Shown: positions 47,063 through 59,927 of the stretch, piece after piece
How the letters are laid out: every line of letters begins with the position of its first letter
Numbering within the stretch: position 1 is the first letter of the stretch
Assembly: GCA_947000775.1 (NCBI GenBank)
Contig: CAMQGK010000058.1
Coordinates: 1,545,001-1,609,000 of the forward strand
DNA length: 64,000 nt
Origin: Pterois miles
Taxonomy: Eukaryota; Chordata; Actinopteri; Perciformes; Scorpaenidae
Direction: 5' to 3'
Translations under genes and position numbers: made by a program
The notes under the pieces: generated by a model
What the model was told of the DNA's origin: nothing
Databases searched by the model: none
Seen by the model: the letters and a program-made list of their open reading frames with translations, nothing else

Positions 47063-49643
47063 CTCATCGGTTCATATTCGAATATTAATTAGCAGAACTT
47101 AGCCAGGTGACACACATCTGTGTGTTGTGCTTGAAAATTGTTTATGCTTCAAACGTAACACACACAACTTACAGTAACAACATGTGCCCTCTCTCTGAGG
47201 CTTGATGGATTAATTGATGATGGATTTAATAATAAAATGATGGCCTCCTGTAGACAGGCACAGTTTACGTTGGTTCAGGAGGCTCACTGAGCCACATGAC
47301 TAATAATTTACTGTAATGATTAATAAGATCAAACTTGTGTCTTCTTATTGACAGAATAAGACACCAACACAAAATGAAGGCAGATTTGTGGACTTCTTAT
47401 AATGTTGGACGCTGTCTATCCACAGTGAATCTGTTAAACATGGACTTCGGCTACGTTACGTATAAACGGACCACGTACAGCAGATCGTGAGCTCCAGATC
47501 AGACCGTAGATGGAGCCACTTTAAAGGTGGATGACACTTGCTATCTTCCTGCATTTCTTCATTTGAAAACACACCTTTTATAATGTCATATTTACTGCAA
47601 GCAACAGAGCCAACAGCCAATCAGAAACTTATCTCCCTCCAGCCAGCTGTCACCTTAAACAGGGCTTTGTAGTGAAATGAGGGGTTTGATACAGATAACT
47701 CCTCATTCAGTATCATGAATCAGCGGTTCCTGGTCTGTTGTGGCTCTTCCTAAGCTAGAGACAGGAGGAACAGACACAGGGCATCCCCAATTAACACTGG
47801 CCAGTAATTATGCTAACAGCGAAAATCCAATAAAACTACTTAAAGTCATTCCACTGTAACAGCATCACCTAAAGGCAGCTTCGTAGATTCAGTCCTCTTC
47901 AAGAGTCTGCTGAAATGTCCTTTAACAGGGCGTTGAATCTATCCCACACTAGTCTGAAACACACACTAAATGTCTGAAAATCTGACTGAAACATACATGA
48001 ACAGACGCTAGATTTCCCCGACTCACTCCTTGCAGCTTGTGTGCTAACGGACCCCATTGCATGCGAGTTATTTAGTGCAGTGGAGGCAGAGCTTTCTGCT
48101 TTGTGCCACAGAGCTGAGGTTGGGCATCCACATCCTTCATGTCAGCCCCATTACTGGAAACATGCAACGTGTGACGTGCTAACATGAGTTAGCCTGATTC
48201 CTATTGGTTGTTCATGGCTCTGTCATGCCTCATCATGCGAAGGTCAACCGTCACCTGCACCGATTCATATCTTTGTGACAGAGCTGCACTTTGTAGTTCA
48301 TTTCCTCGTGATTCAAACACCTCGTGCTGTCCTAAAACGATCGCAGTGAGAGTGGTTAGCTTGGGGGCAGTTTTTGGAGCTCCAGACCATGATGGCTTCA
48401 TCTGCAGGGCTGCTGTGATCAATGGAAACCTGGCTGAGCGCCATTTTTCAGAGGCTGTCTGAGGTGGAGGAAAGTGGTCAAGCCCCTGTGAAATTGGGAA
48501 CAGAAAATTAAATGCTTATCAGCCAGTCTGTCGGCTCTGGGAGGATATACTCAGGTTATAGTGCTCTATATTGTCCACTGCTAATGGGACCGGCCAGTCA
48601 AATCTGCAAATGGCCTGCTGTTTTCAGCCTGCATGCTAGATTACCACTTCAGTGAGTGGACACTATTGTGTTGGGGAGGGGGGCTGAATCTCATAATGCA
48701 CCTACCCAGCGTTTATGGTATTTTCCTTGGACCTCTCCTTGACTTAAAAAAACTATCATACCCTCCTCCCAATATCTCAAAACAATAAGAGGTGAACATA
48801 CAGCCACTTGTGCTGTTAAATAAATTTGCTCTTTGGATGCTGAAAGGGCTTCAACACCAATACAGTAAAAAATAAAGTAAACAGGAATTAGTCGCTGGTT
48901 GTATAATGGATCAGTCTGTCATAGTCAGATCAATGATATAAAGCTGAGTTGAACGGTCAGGTATGTTGGAGATGTTTTCTGTTCTGGCTGATGTACATTA
49001 AAACATATTAATTATTGTTGGTTAAAGTTTAAAGTTTTTTTAAGCAGTCCTTTTACGCGCAGCGACATGAACAGTTGTTAAAACTGTTGCTGATCGAGTG
49101 AAATTGGCACAAACACCACAATTTGCATTTCCTCATCCAGAGATGAATTATATGAGATGACAGTGTGGCCTCATTACATATGTATGACTTCAGATGTCTA
49201 AATATCCGGGACAAATCAGTTACATGATGCCTAAATAGCACAACCAGGCGCAGATATTTATATATAACCCACTTTATCTTTTTAAAGTCATAAACATAGT
49301 TTCATACAAAGTACTGCAACATGTCAGTTCACATGATTGTTTCTGATTTGGCTTCTGAATTATTTAACCTGAAGGTGTCACTAATAATCATTTCAAGTCT
49401 TAATGAGGCTCTGAGTGATACTGTTGGCTGCAGATCGTCAGTGCTTTAGGACTTTAGGTGCTGCTTGGTTGTTTCCAGAGAACAGTCTGCATTCACACCT
49501 CTGGTTTGGTTAAACAAACTCAGGTGCTTTTACCTGGTTAGTAGCCTGCAGTTCGAACTGTGGTGTAGACTAAACCAACTGTGGTCTGTCTGAAAAGGAG
49601 ACAGTGATGTGGTTAGTTTGTGGTGAGAAAGAAAACACTGACA
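47063..49643. other. Unique non-coding DNA
   Basis: No exon or RNA gene is recognised. Two opposed frames at 48201-48462 (73 and 84 codons) are mirror shadows with no family resemblance. Confidence 0.55.
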
Positions 49644-50535
49644 GGTCAGTCTAGTCATCATGCCTGCAGGTGGTCCGTCTCTAGTCAGTCTAGGTCAGTC
49701 TAGTCATCATGCCTGCAGGTGGTCCGTCTCTAGTCAGTCTAGGTCAGTCTAGTCATCATGCATGCAGGTGGTCCGTCTCTAGTCAGTCTCGGTCAGTCTA
49801 GTCATTATGCATGCAGGTGGTCCGTCTCTAGTCAGTCTCGGTCAGTCTAGTCATTATGCATGCAGGTGGTCCGTCTCTAGTCAGTCTAGGTCAGTCTAGT
49901 CATCACGCATGCAGGTGGTCTGTCTCTAGTCAGTCTTATTCAGTCTAGTCATCATGCCTGCAGGTGGTCCGTCTCTAGTCAGTCTAGGTCAGTCTAGTCA
50001 TTATGCATGCAGGTGGTCCGTCTCTAGTCAGTCTAGGTCAGTCTAGTCATCATGCATGCAGGTGGTCTGTCTCTAGTCAGTCTTATTCAGTCTAGTCATC
50101 ATGCGTGCAGGTGGTCCGTCTCTAGTCAGTCTTATTCAGTCTAGTCATTATGCATGCAGGTGGTCCGTCTCTAGTCAGTCTAGGTCAGTCTAGTCATCAT
50201 GCGTGGCGGTGGTCCGTCTGTAGTCAGTCTAGGTCAGTCTAGTCATTATGCGTGGCGGTGGTCCGTCTCTAGTCAGTCTAGGTCAGTCTAGTCATCATGC
50301 ATGCAGGTGGTCCGTCTCTAGTCAGTCTAGGTCAGTCTAGTCATCATGCATGCAGGTGGTCCGTCTCTAGTCAGTCTAGGTCAGTCTAGTCATCATGCAT
50401 GCAGGTGGTCCGTCTCTAGTCAGTCTAGGTCAGTCTAGTCATTATGCGTGGCGGTGGTCCGTCTCTAGTCAGTCTAGGTCAGTCTAGTCATCATGCCTGC
50501 AGGTGGTCCGTCTCTAGTCAGTCTCGGTCAGTCTA
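49644..50535. repeat. 49-bp minisatellite, 18 equal-length units
   Basis: A 49-bp unit begins GGTCAGTCTAGTCATCATGC, continues with CTGCAGGTGGTCCGTCTC and ends TAGTCAGTCTA. First unit start 49644, partial 19th unit start 50526: 882 bp, exactly 18 x 49, so I find no net insertion or deletion. Variation is confined to a few sites: GCCTGCAGG, GCATGCAGG, GCGTGCAGG or GCGTGGCGG; ATCATG or ATTATG; TCTAGG, TCTCGG or TCTTATT at the junction. Variants come in runs, for example three adjacent GCATGC/TCTAGG units. Confidence 0.96.
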
Positions 50536-51594
50536 GTCGTCAGTAGAAGTAGCTGTAGAATAAACGAAAGGGATTAAAATGTGTCAGCCGATCGTCTGTA
50601 GGAGGCTGAACTACATTCAGCAGCAGCACACGAGAGTTTCTGCCTCCTTCGTTGACTAAATGTTAGCAAGTGCTATCCTGCTAGCATCGCTAGCTTAGAC
50701 CGCCTAGTGTCCCACTGCAAGGACCTGCATAAGTGGCATCATGTTTTCCTGCCTTGTTGCTGGCTGTCGGGTCGGTGGCGTTGCTGTTGCTGCTCCAGGA
50801 GATGGTGAATTACAATTACGTGAAATCATCCCTGTTACCTGGCTCCCCCATCCTCACCTTGCAAAACAGACAAAGCCGGGAGGAAAGGATTAAAGCTCAG
50901 TACCTCTGCCAGGGTGACGGGAGACGGAAGGAAACAATGCTCGGCGAAAACCACTCAGCAAATCCATCGCTAACCTCATTATAACCTCAAAGGAGGATAA
51001 CTGAGGCAGAAAGGGAAAGTCCCCCAGCTCCCAGCCGTGACAGAGGGCTGATCGGTCCTTATCAGCAACATGGACCTTCAATTCTCCTGATTAAGGTTTT
51101 AGCAGAGAACAAGCTGCCACGAGCCAAGCAGACAGTAGCTGAATGAGCCACATGGGTTCATTACGGTGTTACGCACCCTCATGTCAGGCTGTAAAGACAT
51201 GACATAGGCCTGTCACTGTTCTCCAGCTGATATGATGATTATGATTCAGTCGGTTATAGTGATTATAGAACGTATCAATAGTTCACTGCTTGTCTGTGGA
51301 AAACCTGTCGTCATGAGTTAAAGCCAGTGCAGCATTCATTTATTGATCTTCCACACATGTAATAAGCTTTATTACATTATGGTCTGGGTGAATACTTGAT
51401 TGTGATTGGCTGCAGGGTGTCCATTACTTCCTGATAATGGACACCTACTGAGTAGTCCCAGTGAAACTGTGTGTTCACCGTTAATCTGAATGTCTTATTT
51501 ACAGCACCGAGGCGACTGCAACAAGCTGCACCACGTTACACTGAAAACACACCGACCCTCTGGACTGACCGACCTCCGACGCCGAGAGGTGAGC
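50536..51594. other. Unique DNA with one hydrophobic open frame
   Basis: An 83-codon frame at 50733-50984 contains a hydrophobic stretch (FPALLLAVGSVALLLLLQ). It opens on GTG immediately after an in-frame TAA, its first in-frame ATG lies after the hydrophobic run, and no convincing acceptor precedes it. I do not call it a gene. Confidence 0.45.
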
Positions 51595-51686
51595 CGGTGT
51601 CAAAGTGCCAAAAACTGCAGTTTCTCAAATGGCTACTGGAGGCTGGCTCCAATCAATCCCCATTGACCTCCATGTTAAAATGACCA
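51595..51686 (+). mobile_element. Dispersed teleost repeat fragment
   Basis: Contains GTGTCAAAGTGCCAAAAACT, TGGCTACTGGAGGCTGGCTC and CCATTGACCTCCATGTTAAA. I recall this order of phrases from an abundant fish repeat often found in UTRs and introns. It is immediately followed by a V-SINE fragment. Confidence 0.55.
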
Positions 51687-51689
51687 ACT

Positions 51690-51772
51690 GACTGTGGGAG
51701 GAAGCTGGAGAACCCGGAGAAAACCCACACTAACACGCTGTGAGGCGTCAGTGCTGACCACTGCACCGCCCT
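51690..51772 (-). mobile_element. V-SINE fragment with internal deletion
   Basis: On the minus strand the tRNA-like head GGGCGGTGCAGTGGTCAGCA is joined, after GCCTCACAGC, directly to the central-domain phrase GTGTGGGTTTTCTCCGGG, ending CCTCCCACAGTC. The B box and the TGTGGAGTTTGCATG segment that normally lie between them are absent, a deletion of about 60 bp relative to the copy at 31703-32012. The copy should be transcriptionally dead. Confidence 0.8.
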
Positions 51773-51826
51773 GATTGATAATGGGACAATAGCTAGCTAG
51801 TCCTGTTAAAATGCTGTAAAATTATA

Positions 51827-51882
51827 TAAGATAAGATAAGATAAGATATTCCTTTATTAGTCCCACAGTGGGGAAATTCACA
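51827..51882 (+). mobile_element. Short dispersed element, copy 4
   Basis: A (GATAA)n run leads to GATATTCCTTTATTAGTCCC and ACAGTGGGGAAATTCA. This is the cleanest copy of the element in the window, and the only one that is not near a long tandem array. Confidence 0.8.
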
Positions 51883-52244
51883 TATTTACCGTTTCATAAC
51901 CATACACAGTGTTTGAACCTTGCTAGCATAAGGTTAGCTTTCCAAAGCGTTATATGAGCTGTGTGGACTAGAAATATGTCCCATCGCCAAGTCATGTCGA
52001 AGGTCTGTCCTATTTACTGGAGTAGTTTCCATTACATAGAACCTTATGGGATGATGATGAGTGTCGCAGTAATTAGCAAACCATCAGGTGTTACCATGGA
52101 AACCGAGTTTTGACCCCTGAGGAACGTCAGGTTTTGGTTGAGAATATATCTTAGCCTAATGATAGGCGTAGTAAGCGGGGTTGGAGCAAATCTAAAGTTA
52201 TTTTTATGAAATGGTTGTATTGTAGTGCATGAGACAAAAATGAG

Positions 52245-52705
52245 AAACATCATGTGTCTCTGTGTCCTCTGTTGTTCCTAATGACATCTGCAAGATTTCA
52301 CAGACCAGAGGAAAGCAGCCAATCAGAGCTGTCTATTAGCCGGCTGTCAATCACACACCAACTCCGACTCCAGCGCTGATCAGATATGGATCAATATTCT
52401 GTTACTGTAATGACTATTTCTCTCCTCACATTGTCTCAGAATCATCTTGTAGTTACTGTTTGGCTGTAAAATGAGAAAGCTTGACACCCGGCAGCCATGT
52501 TGAGATCTGTCGAGGAAATACCAAGCACCGCCCACATGACCTGTGATTGGTCCAAGTTTCCCCTCACCGGCTAGATCATTTAAATCCTGAAAACAGAGCC
52601 ATGAGGAGGACTAGAAGTCCAGTTTTCTCTCAGATCACTGGGATTACAACATGCTGAAGGTTTTGCCCAATGATGCCAAAAAATGGCCTAGTGCAGCTTT
52701 AATGG
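52245..52705 (+). mobile_element. Dispersed teleost repeat, long copy
   Basis: Ordered phrases include CAATCAGAGCTGTCTATTAG, AATCATCTTGTAGTTACTGT, TTTGGCTGTAAAATGAGAAA, AGCACCGCCCACATGACCTG, TGATTGGTCCAAGTTTCCC, TTTAAATCCTGAAAACAGAG, CCATGAGGAGG and a final CCCAATGATGCCAAAAA. I recall this series from a repeat that is abundant in percomorph genomes. It has no visible coding capacity. Class unknown. Confidence 0.6.
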
Positions 52706-52859
52706 CCTTCCTGTAGTCGCTTACGTATCTGTAATATTATTTGTGATCGTCGATCAGAACCTGGAAATTCTGGTGAAAACACTTCATATATTTGACACAC
52801 TTCTTTTTAAACTCAGTGTTTTATTTTCCAGGTTTCAGCCACATCGTCATCGGTTCGTT

Positions 52860-52945
52860 GAGAGCAAAGCAAACAGAACCAAAACAATGAGCTGAAAGAC
52901 ACTAAAGGGCGAAAAGACTCCATAGAGCTGTGGAGTCAGCTGACA
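52860..52945 (+). mobile_element. Dispersed repeat fragment, second copy
   Basis: Contains GAGAGCAAAGCAAACAGAAC, AAAACAATGAGCTGAAAGAC, then CTCCATAGAGCTGTGGAGTC and AGCTGACAGTCTG. It shares its phrase order with 45290-45430. Confidence 0.55.
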
Positions 52946-53789
52946 GTCTGTCATGTGATCCTCTGTTCATATTAAATTAATTAATATTTACAGCTTTAGA
53001 GAAGATATGAACCAGTCATCAGTGAGACAGTGTCGATCTCTTATCTTTATAGTTCTGTAATTAATGCCGACAAACCAACAACGTTTTCTAGGACTCACTA
53101 AACAACAAAAGCAGCCTCCTAAATTATGTGGTTTTACGTCCTTGACCATCCAGACTCCCTCCACCTGTACCGAACACGGACCGGGCGGCTGCCGATTTAC
53201 GGTTCAGGCAGCAGAATGGCTCGTTGTTAGAGGATCAATGGTCCTCCGGGGGAGGATGCAGTCGAGAGAGGAGAGGAAACCACCACATCTCCATGTACAA
53301 TAGATCAATAGTCCACAGTTAAACATATCATCAATCACTGGGACACTTGGGACCCGGGGCCTGGTGCCTCCACCCACCCTCCTCCACGATGATGAATAAA
53401 CTATGAATCCTGGGACCATCCATCCAAACCTCAAATGATTCTGTATAATGGTGGGGCTCTCTGCTACCTCTGCTCTTTCTTCTACAGTTTTTGTGTGAAT
53501 GACATGCAGCCATGAATATGAGGAGCTGCTGCACACCGGATGTAGCGCTGGGTGATGGATCAGTGGAGAACAGCACCATCAGGAGGTAGTTCGACTACAA
53601 CACATGCAAGTGATGCAGACTCCTATTAAATTACTATTATTCTGTTATTATTATTCTGTTATTATCCTATTTTATGTCAGTAAAATACTTTAATGCTGAT
53701 TGGAAAATAAACACATTTAAAACATTCCTTTAAAATAATGTAGTCTGTTGAGCTGTTGTATTTAACCCGGCGGGAGAGCCTTAAACAGA
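52946..53789. other. Unique non-coding DNA
   Basis: No exon is recognised. The 110-codon minus-strand frame at 53204-53536 shows no family. Confidence 0.5.
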
Positions 53790-53940
53790 GGCGACTCTGT
53801 GATTTTTCACCTCAGTAAACACTGTAAACATCACATTATGGTCTCAGTCACTAGTTTCAGGTCCACCAATTAACGTCCCATTTAGAGGAGTCAAACAGAC
53901 CATCAAGCAGGGGATGATTTCCGGTCGATTTATGGGGATG
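53790..53940 (+). mobile_element. Dispersed teleost repeat (CTCAGTAAACA type), copy 1
   Basis: Contains TTTTTCACCTCAGTAAACAC, GTAAACATCACATTATGGTC, TCAGTCACTAGTTTCAGGTC, CCCATTTAGAGGAGTCAAAC and AGACCATCAAGCAGGG. A second copy of the same phrases starts near 63760. Known to me as a frequent fish interspersed repeat of unassigned class. Confidence 0.65.
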
Positions 53941-53944
53941 ATTT

Positions 53945-53975
53945 ATATATATACATATATATATATATATATACA
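53945..53975. repeat. (AT)n microsatellite
   Basis: TATATATATACATATATATA followed by further TA dinucleotides, with one C interruption. Confidence 0.93.
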
Positions 53976-56900
53976 ATTGTTTTATTTACCACAGAGCCCT
54001 GAGAGGCAAGTGAGAAAAACACAAATTCAAAATTTCTAATTTTAATTGACACAACTTGCCAACACAGTATGTATGTTTATAGTCCTGCTAACAGCATGTG
54101 GCGGTGATGAACTCCAGCCTCTTGTGGCTGAAATGAGAATTACAACAACAAACATTTAAACATTTAAAAAATTGACCCTGATAAAAAAAAAAGACACTTG
54201 CCAAAACTTGTCTGTTTTCACAGATAAAAAAAAAAAGTTACTCAGAAAAATGATCCTGGTAAACGTTATTTACCCACCTGTTGGTTTCACAGATGAGAAA
54301 TTAAATGTTAGGTGGACGTGATCAAAGATTTGTGTGTCCAGACATCAACGACCGATCTGAATGGTTGCTGTGGTAACGACACAGGTGACTAATACATAAA
54401 AAACAGCATTTTTTTTTTATTTATAGCTAAAGAACAAACTTGTATTCATAGAATAATTTGGTCTTTTATTTATTTATCTGTTATATGAAGTTAATTTATG
54501 TCAGCTTATTTCATGTCACATCTCTTCAGAGGAACAGAAACAAGTAGAGGAAGAAAAGAGTAAATCAGAGGAAATATATGAGGATTCACTCGTCCACACC
54601 TTGTTTGTTAGCTGATTTCAACCCAAACCACTGCCACCGTTTCCAGAACCACAGGAAGGCAGTCAGGCCTGTTTCCTTTAACAACCAGCTAGCAGGAGGC
54701 AGAAGAAGCCCGACCCCGGAGGGAAGAGGGGGTACGCCGTGGAGCTCACGGCCGCCACCTCTCAGGGAAGACTGGGGGAGGTGGTGGGGGGTTGCCGGTC
54801 GTACGCCAGTCCTGCCCACAGAGATGGAGAGCTGCCAGGCAGCTGCATGCTCGGCATGCCGGCACGGAGTGAACGGAGAATAAGGAAGCGCCTGTGCTGC
54901 CAAGCAGAGGATTGAATATCAGTGTAAATGCTCAGCAGCATCTCACCTCGCCCCCCCAGAGGCCGGTATCCAGAGAGCAGACCTGAGGTCAGGCAGGATT
55001 TGGCTTCAGCTGCTCGGAGCCCTGGTTTGGTGGGATCCACCAGATTGTGGACCAGTTGTCAGCCAGAACAGCATTACACTGAAATACTGTCAACTTTCAG
55101 CCTCATGTATTTTCTCTGTGGCAAAATCCTTCATCTGATAAATACAAATTCAAGGATATTGTCATTTTTTATAAAAAGAAAATCACTTTTTTTTATATAA
55201 CAGCAACTTTACGAAAGAGAGCATAACAAAATGCTTTAAATGTGTGGAAATATATCAGTTTGAAACCAAGATCATGTTCCCTCTCCTCTTCTTCAGGGCT
55301 TTGTTAAAACAGGAATTGCTTTTATTACCCTTTAATAATCATATTCATATCACAGTGATAATTATAGACTTTTTAAAGTTGAGGACAATCTTAACTCAAG
55401 GTCGTCTTACTAGTTTCTCCATCTCATTGTCTTCTTCAGGAGAGGGGCTCTGCATTGTGTCTGACAATAAGAAGAAGAAGAAGAAGACGAAGACGATGCT
55501 AAAACAATGATCCCTGCTGTGACAGTGGCGGTCATGTAACACTAGAGGGAGCTCCATGCCAGCCCTTCAATGAAACACTAACCATCAGTATTAGTTTACC
55601 GTCCAGTGAGGGTATTCAGTGTTCCAGTATTTAGATCCTAACTAACAGTAATAATACGCCTACCAACCTACAAGATAATAGTAACCAGGTATTCATCACT
55701 GTACTTGAGTAAAACTACAAGTAAATGATCTGTAGATTGTGCTTAAACACACATTAAGAGATGTTTTTGGGTCCTTGGGGCAGTACAGCAGCGCTGTAAA
55801 TACAACACTGAAACATTACCAGAGACACTGGTTATGGCTGAGATATTAACAAGTAGTGTATTTACCAGTCCTGGAAGCCATCAGCTGTCGGTCTGATGAC
55901 GATAAGCCTCTGGAGGCAACAACCACCATTTCTGGGGTTTGGGTGTAGCCAGCAGATATCTGGACCAAGACTTCCTCCGCCGTGTGCCGGTCCCCGTTTA
56001 CAGTCCAGTTAGCAGCGTGACATGAGGGACTGGAGTTGGAGCTGAGAGACGACTTGTTTCACAAGTGGTCAGTTTACGAGCTAATTTTAAGATATTGAAA
56101 AGCTAAATCATCATCAGACTTCCTACCGTTTACCTGCATTCAACCGAAACCTGCTCTAATGTGATTGGTCAGTACTACTCCGACTACAAGCTGCAGATTA
56201 TGATTCATATACAGATATCTGATTATAGAGATTATGTTTAGCTGTTGAAAATAATAATGGGCTTTTTATTTATCAGAAAAATAATAAAAACATCACAAAC
56301 CCAAAATGACTAACTAGACCTTTAAAAGAGGTCAAAGCAGCATAACTATACTTATTATTATTATTTATTATTATTATTATTATCACAAGTAAACAAGGTG
56401 TTAACTGAGCAGACTGAGACGACACATTCACACATTATACTGGATGGACACTAACTATAGCTAAACACAAAGCAAGCTAACTAAGCTAACCAGTCTTTGT
56501 GCTAAGCTAGTTAGCTTCATATTTAACGTACAGACATGACTGCTGCTCTGCTGTCGGATGGATAGTTTATCTAACTGCTAAACTGCTAACTAACTGTCAC
56601 ATATAGAGGAATAAAAACAACAACATGCTCCTCTGAAATTAAGTGAAGTAGAACTATAAAGCAGCATAAAACAGGATTTTTCTTTCCCCCCATATAAAAA
56701 CAGCCTGTCCTTATGCAGCCTGCATCCCTTTGACTGCTTACTGTGATGTGTGTTACGCCTCCCCATAATTAAGATTTATGCCTTTAAGGTCGGAGCAGTG
56801 ATGGCGTGTGGGGTTTCCCTCTCCTACGTCAGGTTACGATGGAAAATGTTGCTGGAATGACCTTTGAAAAGGGAAAACAAAACAACGTAGATGAGAGATG

Positions 56901-58017
56901 GATGGAGGGTGTAGGGATGCTGATGGGGACACGTTGTCTTCCCGTTGTATAATCCACCGGACCCACGTCCTGATATCATCATGTCCACACTGACCTCGGT
57001 CGTAGTGCTTTCAGCTACTGATCTGATGGGTGTTTCCTTTAACCCTTTCTAAAAGCACCTTTGGAGGTTTTTCCACACTGACACGTCTGTCATTTTCTTC
57101 CCAGTGTTAATTTTCACTATCAGCAGCTTCAGTTTGAAAACACTGGTACTGGTTTCGGCTTACAAAAACCCATCTCAGCCGGAGCCCAGTCGGTAATGTC
57201 CTTGCTGACACCGCTGATCTCGGACAAGATACCGTCGGCCGAACAGAAACGCCATGTGGTTCACTATGAGCCCTGCAGGCTTGGACAAACAGGAGTGCAG
57301 TGAAATACGAGCTAGTCTTTTCTCCAGACTCATTCTTCAGATTATCCTGCTCTCCACAGCTCTCACAGGCATTCCTCTATTTCTCTGTAACCCAGCTAAT
57401 AACGGCCATCGCAGGACAAGGTTTGCATTATTACCAGACAGGGAACCCGATCCAGTTCCTCGGCCGGTCGGGATTCTCCTCTTCTGGAGATGATGGGATG
57501 CTGAATGCTGAAAAGTTCGGTGTTGGATATTTTGCTCAGAAAAAGAACCCAAACCGTCGCAGGTGTACGTGGCGCCACTCACACAAACAGGGCAGGCTCC
57601 TACAAAAAATAGCTGGCAGGTGATTGGATGAACCATCTGTCAATCAAATTCCTGCTGAAGCCAGTCGGGGGAAGAGAGAAAACATCTTTTCATGTAGAAA
57701 AGTCTTCGTGTCGTTATTTGCTCTACTTTTGGTGAAGAAATGTTCTCCAGGTTTCATAGAGCTACTGCAGCAGCGTTACTGAACCTCTGCTGGCATTGTT
57801 GTTTAGCACCAGCAGTCGTCTCACAAACCAAAGCCCCGCCCACAGCGGCGCTAAAAGCTCCTCACAGGATGCCGATTGGTCCATGGCCTGGCTTGCCCGA
57901 CACAAATGCACTCGAAGCCTGATAAGATGGATTTTTGTGTGATATGTGATCTAGAGTTGGGCAAGTTGTTAAAATTTTCCAACCGGCCATCGCCAGCCCA
58001 ACAACCACCGATTATGT
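53976..58017. other. Long non-coding stretch with small repeats
   Basis: No gene is recognised. A small (AAG)n run at about 55469-55488 and an (ATT)n run at about 56352-56383 are present. The phrase near 56465-56520 (CTAAGCTAACCAGTC... TTAGCTTCATATTTAACG) resembles another dispersed fish repeat. A GC-richer patch at 54690-55030 has opposed frames of about 100 codons without recognisable products. Confidence 0.5.
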
Positions 58018-58147
58018 GGGGGTCGCAGGTTCGAATCCTGTGTGGAGTCTGCATGTTCTCCCTGTGTAAGCGTTGGTTTTCTCCGGGTACTCCGGCGTCC
58101 TCCCACAGTCCAAAGACATGCTGTTTAGCTTAATTGATGACTCTAGG
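58018..58147 (+). mobile_element. V-SINE fragment, plus orientation
   Basis: A B-box GGTTCGAATCC (58030) is followed by TGTGTGGAGTCTGCATGTTC, TCCCTGTG, TTTTCTCCGGGTACTCCGGC, CCACAGTCCAAAGACATG and TTAATTGATGACTCTAGG. The same conserved central domain occurs as in the other two copies. The tRNA head upstream of the B box is not recognisable and the 3' region stops early, so it is truncated at both ends. Confidence 0.85.
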
Positions 58148-59890
58148 AGTTGCTTTATAATCTTATTTTTATAACTGGGTCGACCCTAAGAATACCAAGG
58201 TCATCATTTCAACCAGAGCATTTTATAATTTAGAGGAAAAAAAAAGGTTTTATTTTGTTGAAAGGTTCTTGACAAAGTCAAAAAGCCTTGATGCAATAAA
58301 CTCAGTGTAAGTCTGGGAAAAGTCTTTAGGACCTGATACAGTTGTAGGCGAGGCGACCGTGCTGCCGATGCCGCTGCCGTTGCCAGGCGACCGCGGCGTA
58401 CGGAGCTTCAGAGAGATGGAGCTGCTCAGAGCATGAAGCCAAAAGAGCCCGACTGACGAATGATAACATATTTTACAGGATTACGGGATTTATTGGGACG
58501 GGACCTCGCCTTTCTGTATGGCGATGTTTAGCTGGAATAATGTTGATGATGTTCACCACCTTAGCTTTTAGCCCGTTAGCATGTTAATGTTAGCTGCTGA
58601 GCACAAAGCACAACGTAGCGCTTAGGCTGATTATTATATATTAACCTCATGGTGGCGCTAGATGAAAAATAAGTTGCACATGAATTTGTATAGTAAATTT
58701 CATGCCAATCCATCCAACATTTGTCACTAAAAAACATAAAAGTGAACCTCATATCGGCGCCAGATCCATCCACTAGCTGTTGAAATAATAAATCATCTAA
58801 TCTATAAATGTGTTTCTATAACAAGCAGTCATTTAATTTCACTCCACTTACAGGTAGATTTCACAATCCTATCCTTTCATTTTGCTTATTAGCTACCATT
58901 AACATGGAGTACATCCACTACAACTACGCAGTAGTGTCATTAGTTTTGCAGGTATTTGTTCATAATGGTGGTCATAAGACTCTGGACCAACGGTGGCTCA
59001 AACCAGCATCGCCTGAGATGACGCTGACTGGAACAAGTTTAGCTGAAATTAGCGTTAGATTAGTTTCAGTATTGTGGTTTGTGTTCTGACAGCTACAATT
59101 TATTCAAAGTTATCTTAAGCTTCTAGTTATGGTTAAATGAGAAGAAATTTCACCAAAAACGTAAACTTCACTCAGAGAAAACCACATTTAAACATAAGGT
59201 TAGAATCAAAATCAGATCCTCCGAGTTCAGAGCGAATGCATCCATCAATCTAATCTCCACAACTCCGCTTTCATTTCAGGGCCAAACTGCTTCTTTCTCA
59301 GCATCTCCTTCATTTTCTCCTCCGGTAGAAGGGAAATTTGTTTTTAGGGCTCAGACCACAGCCTGAATGCTTCGAGGATCTGTTGATCTATGGCACATTA
59401 AGTCCCTGTCATCACTCTGTTGTGACAGAAACTCAAGAGTTTGCTCAGTTACATTTTTGGGTTGTGTCCATTGCCATAAATTACCCAGAAATGCTGACGC
59501 TGAGCTCCTGGGCTGTCGAACAGTTTACATGCTCTTAAGGAAACTGGGCGACTGCTGGCTCTCCGAAGCAACCAGACGTTTTTAACATCATGAAACTCAG
59601 GGATTAGACAAACCTGATTTCCCTGCCAGATTTCTCCTGGAGAAAGACGATTCCTTGGCTGTGTGTCAGGCATCTAATCTGTTTGTGCTTCCTTCAAACA
59701 GATATTAAAAGATCATATTTTTAAACTGAACATCAGTGACATCTTAAAAAGTGCTGAACTAATTGTTTCGTTCCTACACAGCTCAACGTTACGTCTGAAG
59801 GAATCGGATTATGTCGCTACGTTTGTCTTTGTCGTATGAACATTTACTTCTGTATTTTGGTGTATGTGCTGTATGATGGAGTTTGTTGTT

Positions 59891-59927
<37 letters not shown>

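Noticed and set aside
49644..50535. 49-bp array considered as a CRISPR-like or tRNA-cluster structure
   Set aside because: Units are head-to-tail with no spacers and show no tRNA or Pol III box pattern.
50733..50984. Frame with a hydrophobic, signal-anchor-like stretch
   Set aside because: It opens on GTG just after a stop, the first ATG lies after the hydrophobic segment, and no convincing splice acceptor precedes it.
57254..57640. Cluster of opposed 60-107 codon frames that looked exon-like
   Set aside because: Frames are mutual shadows on both strands, with no splice-site pair or family resemblance.
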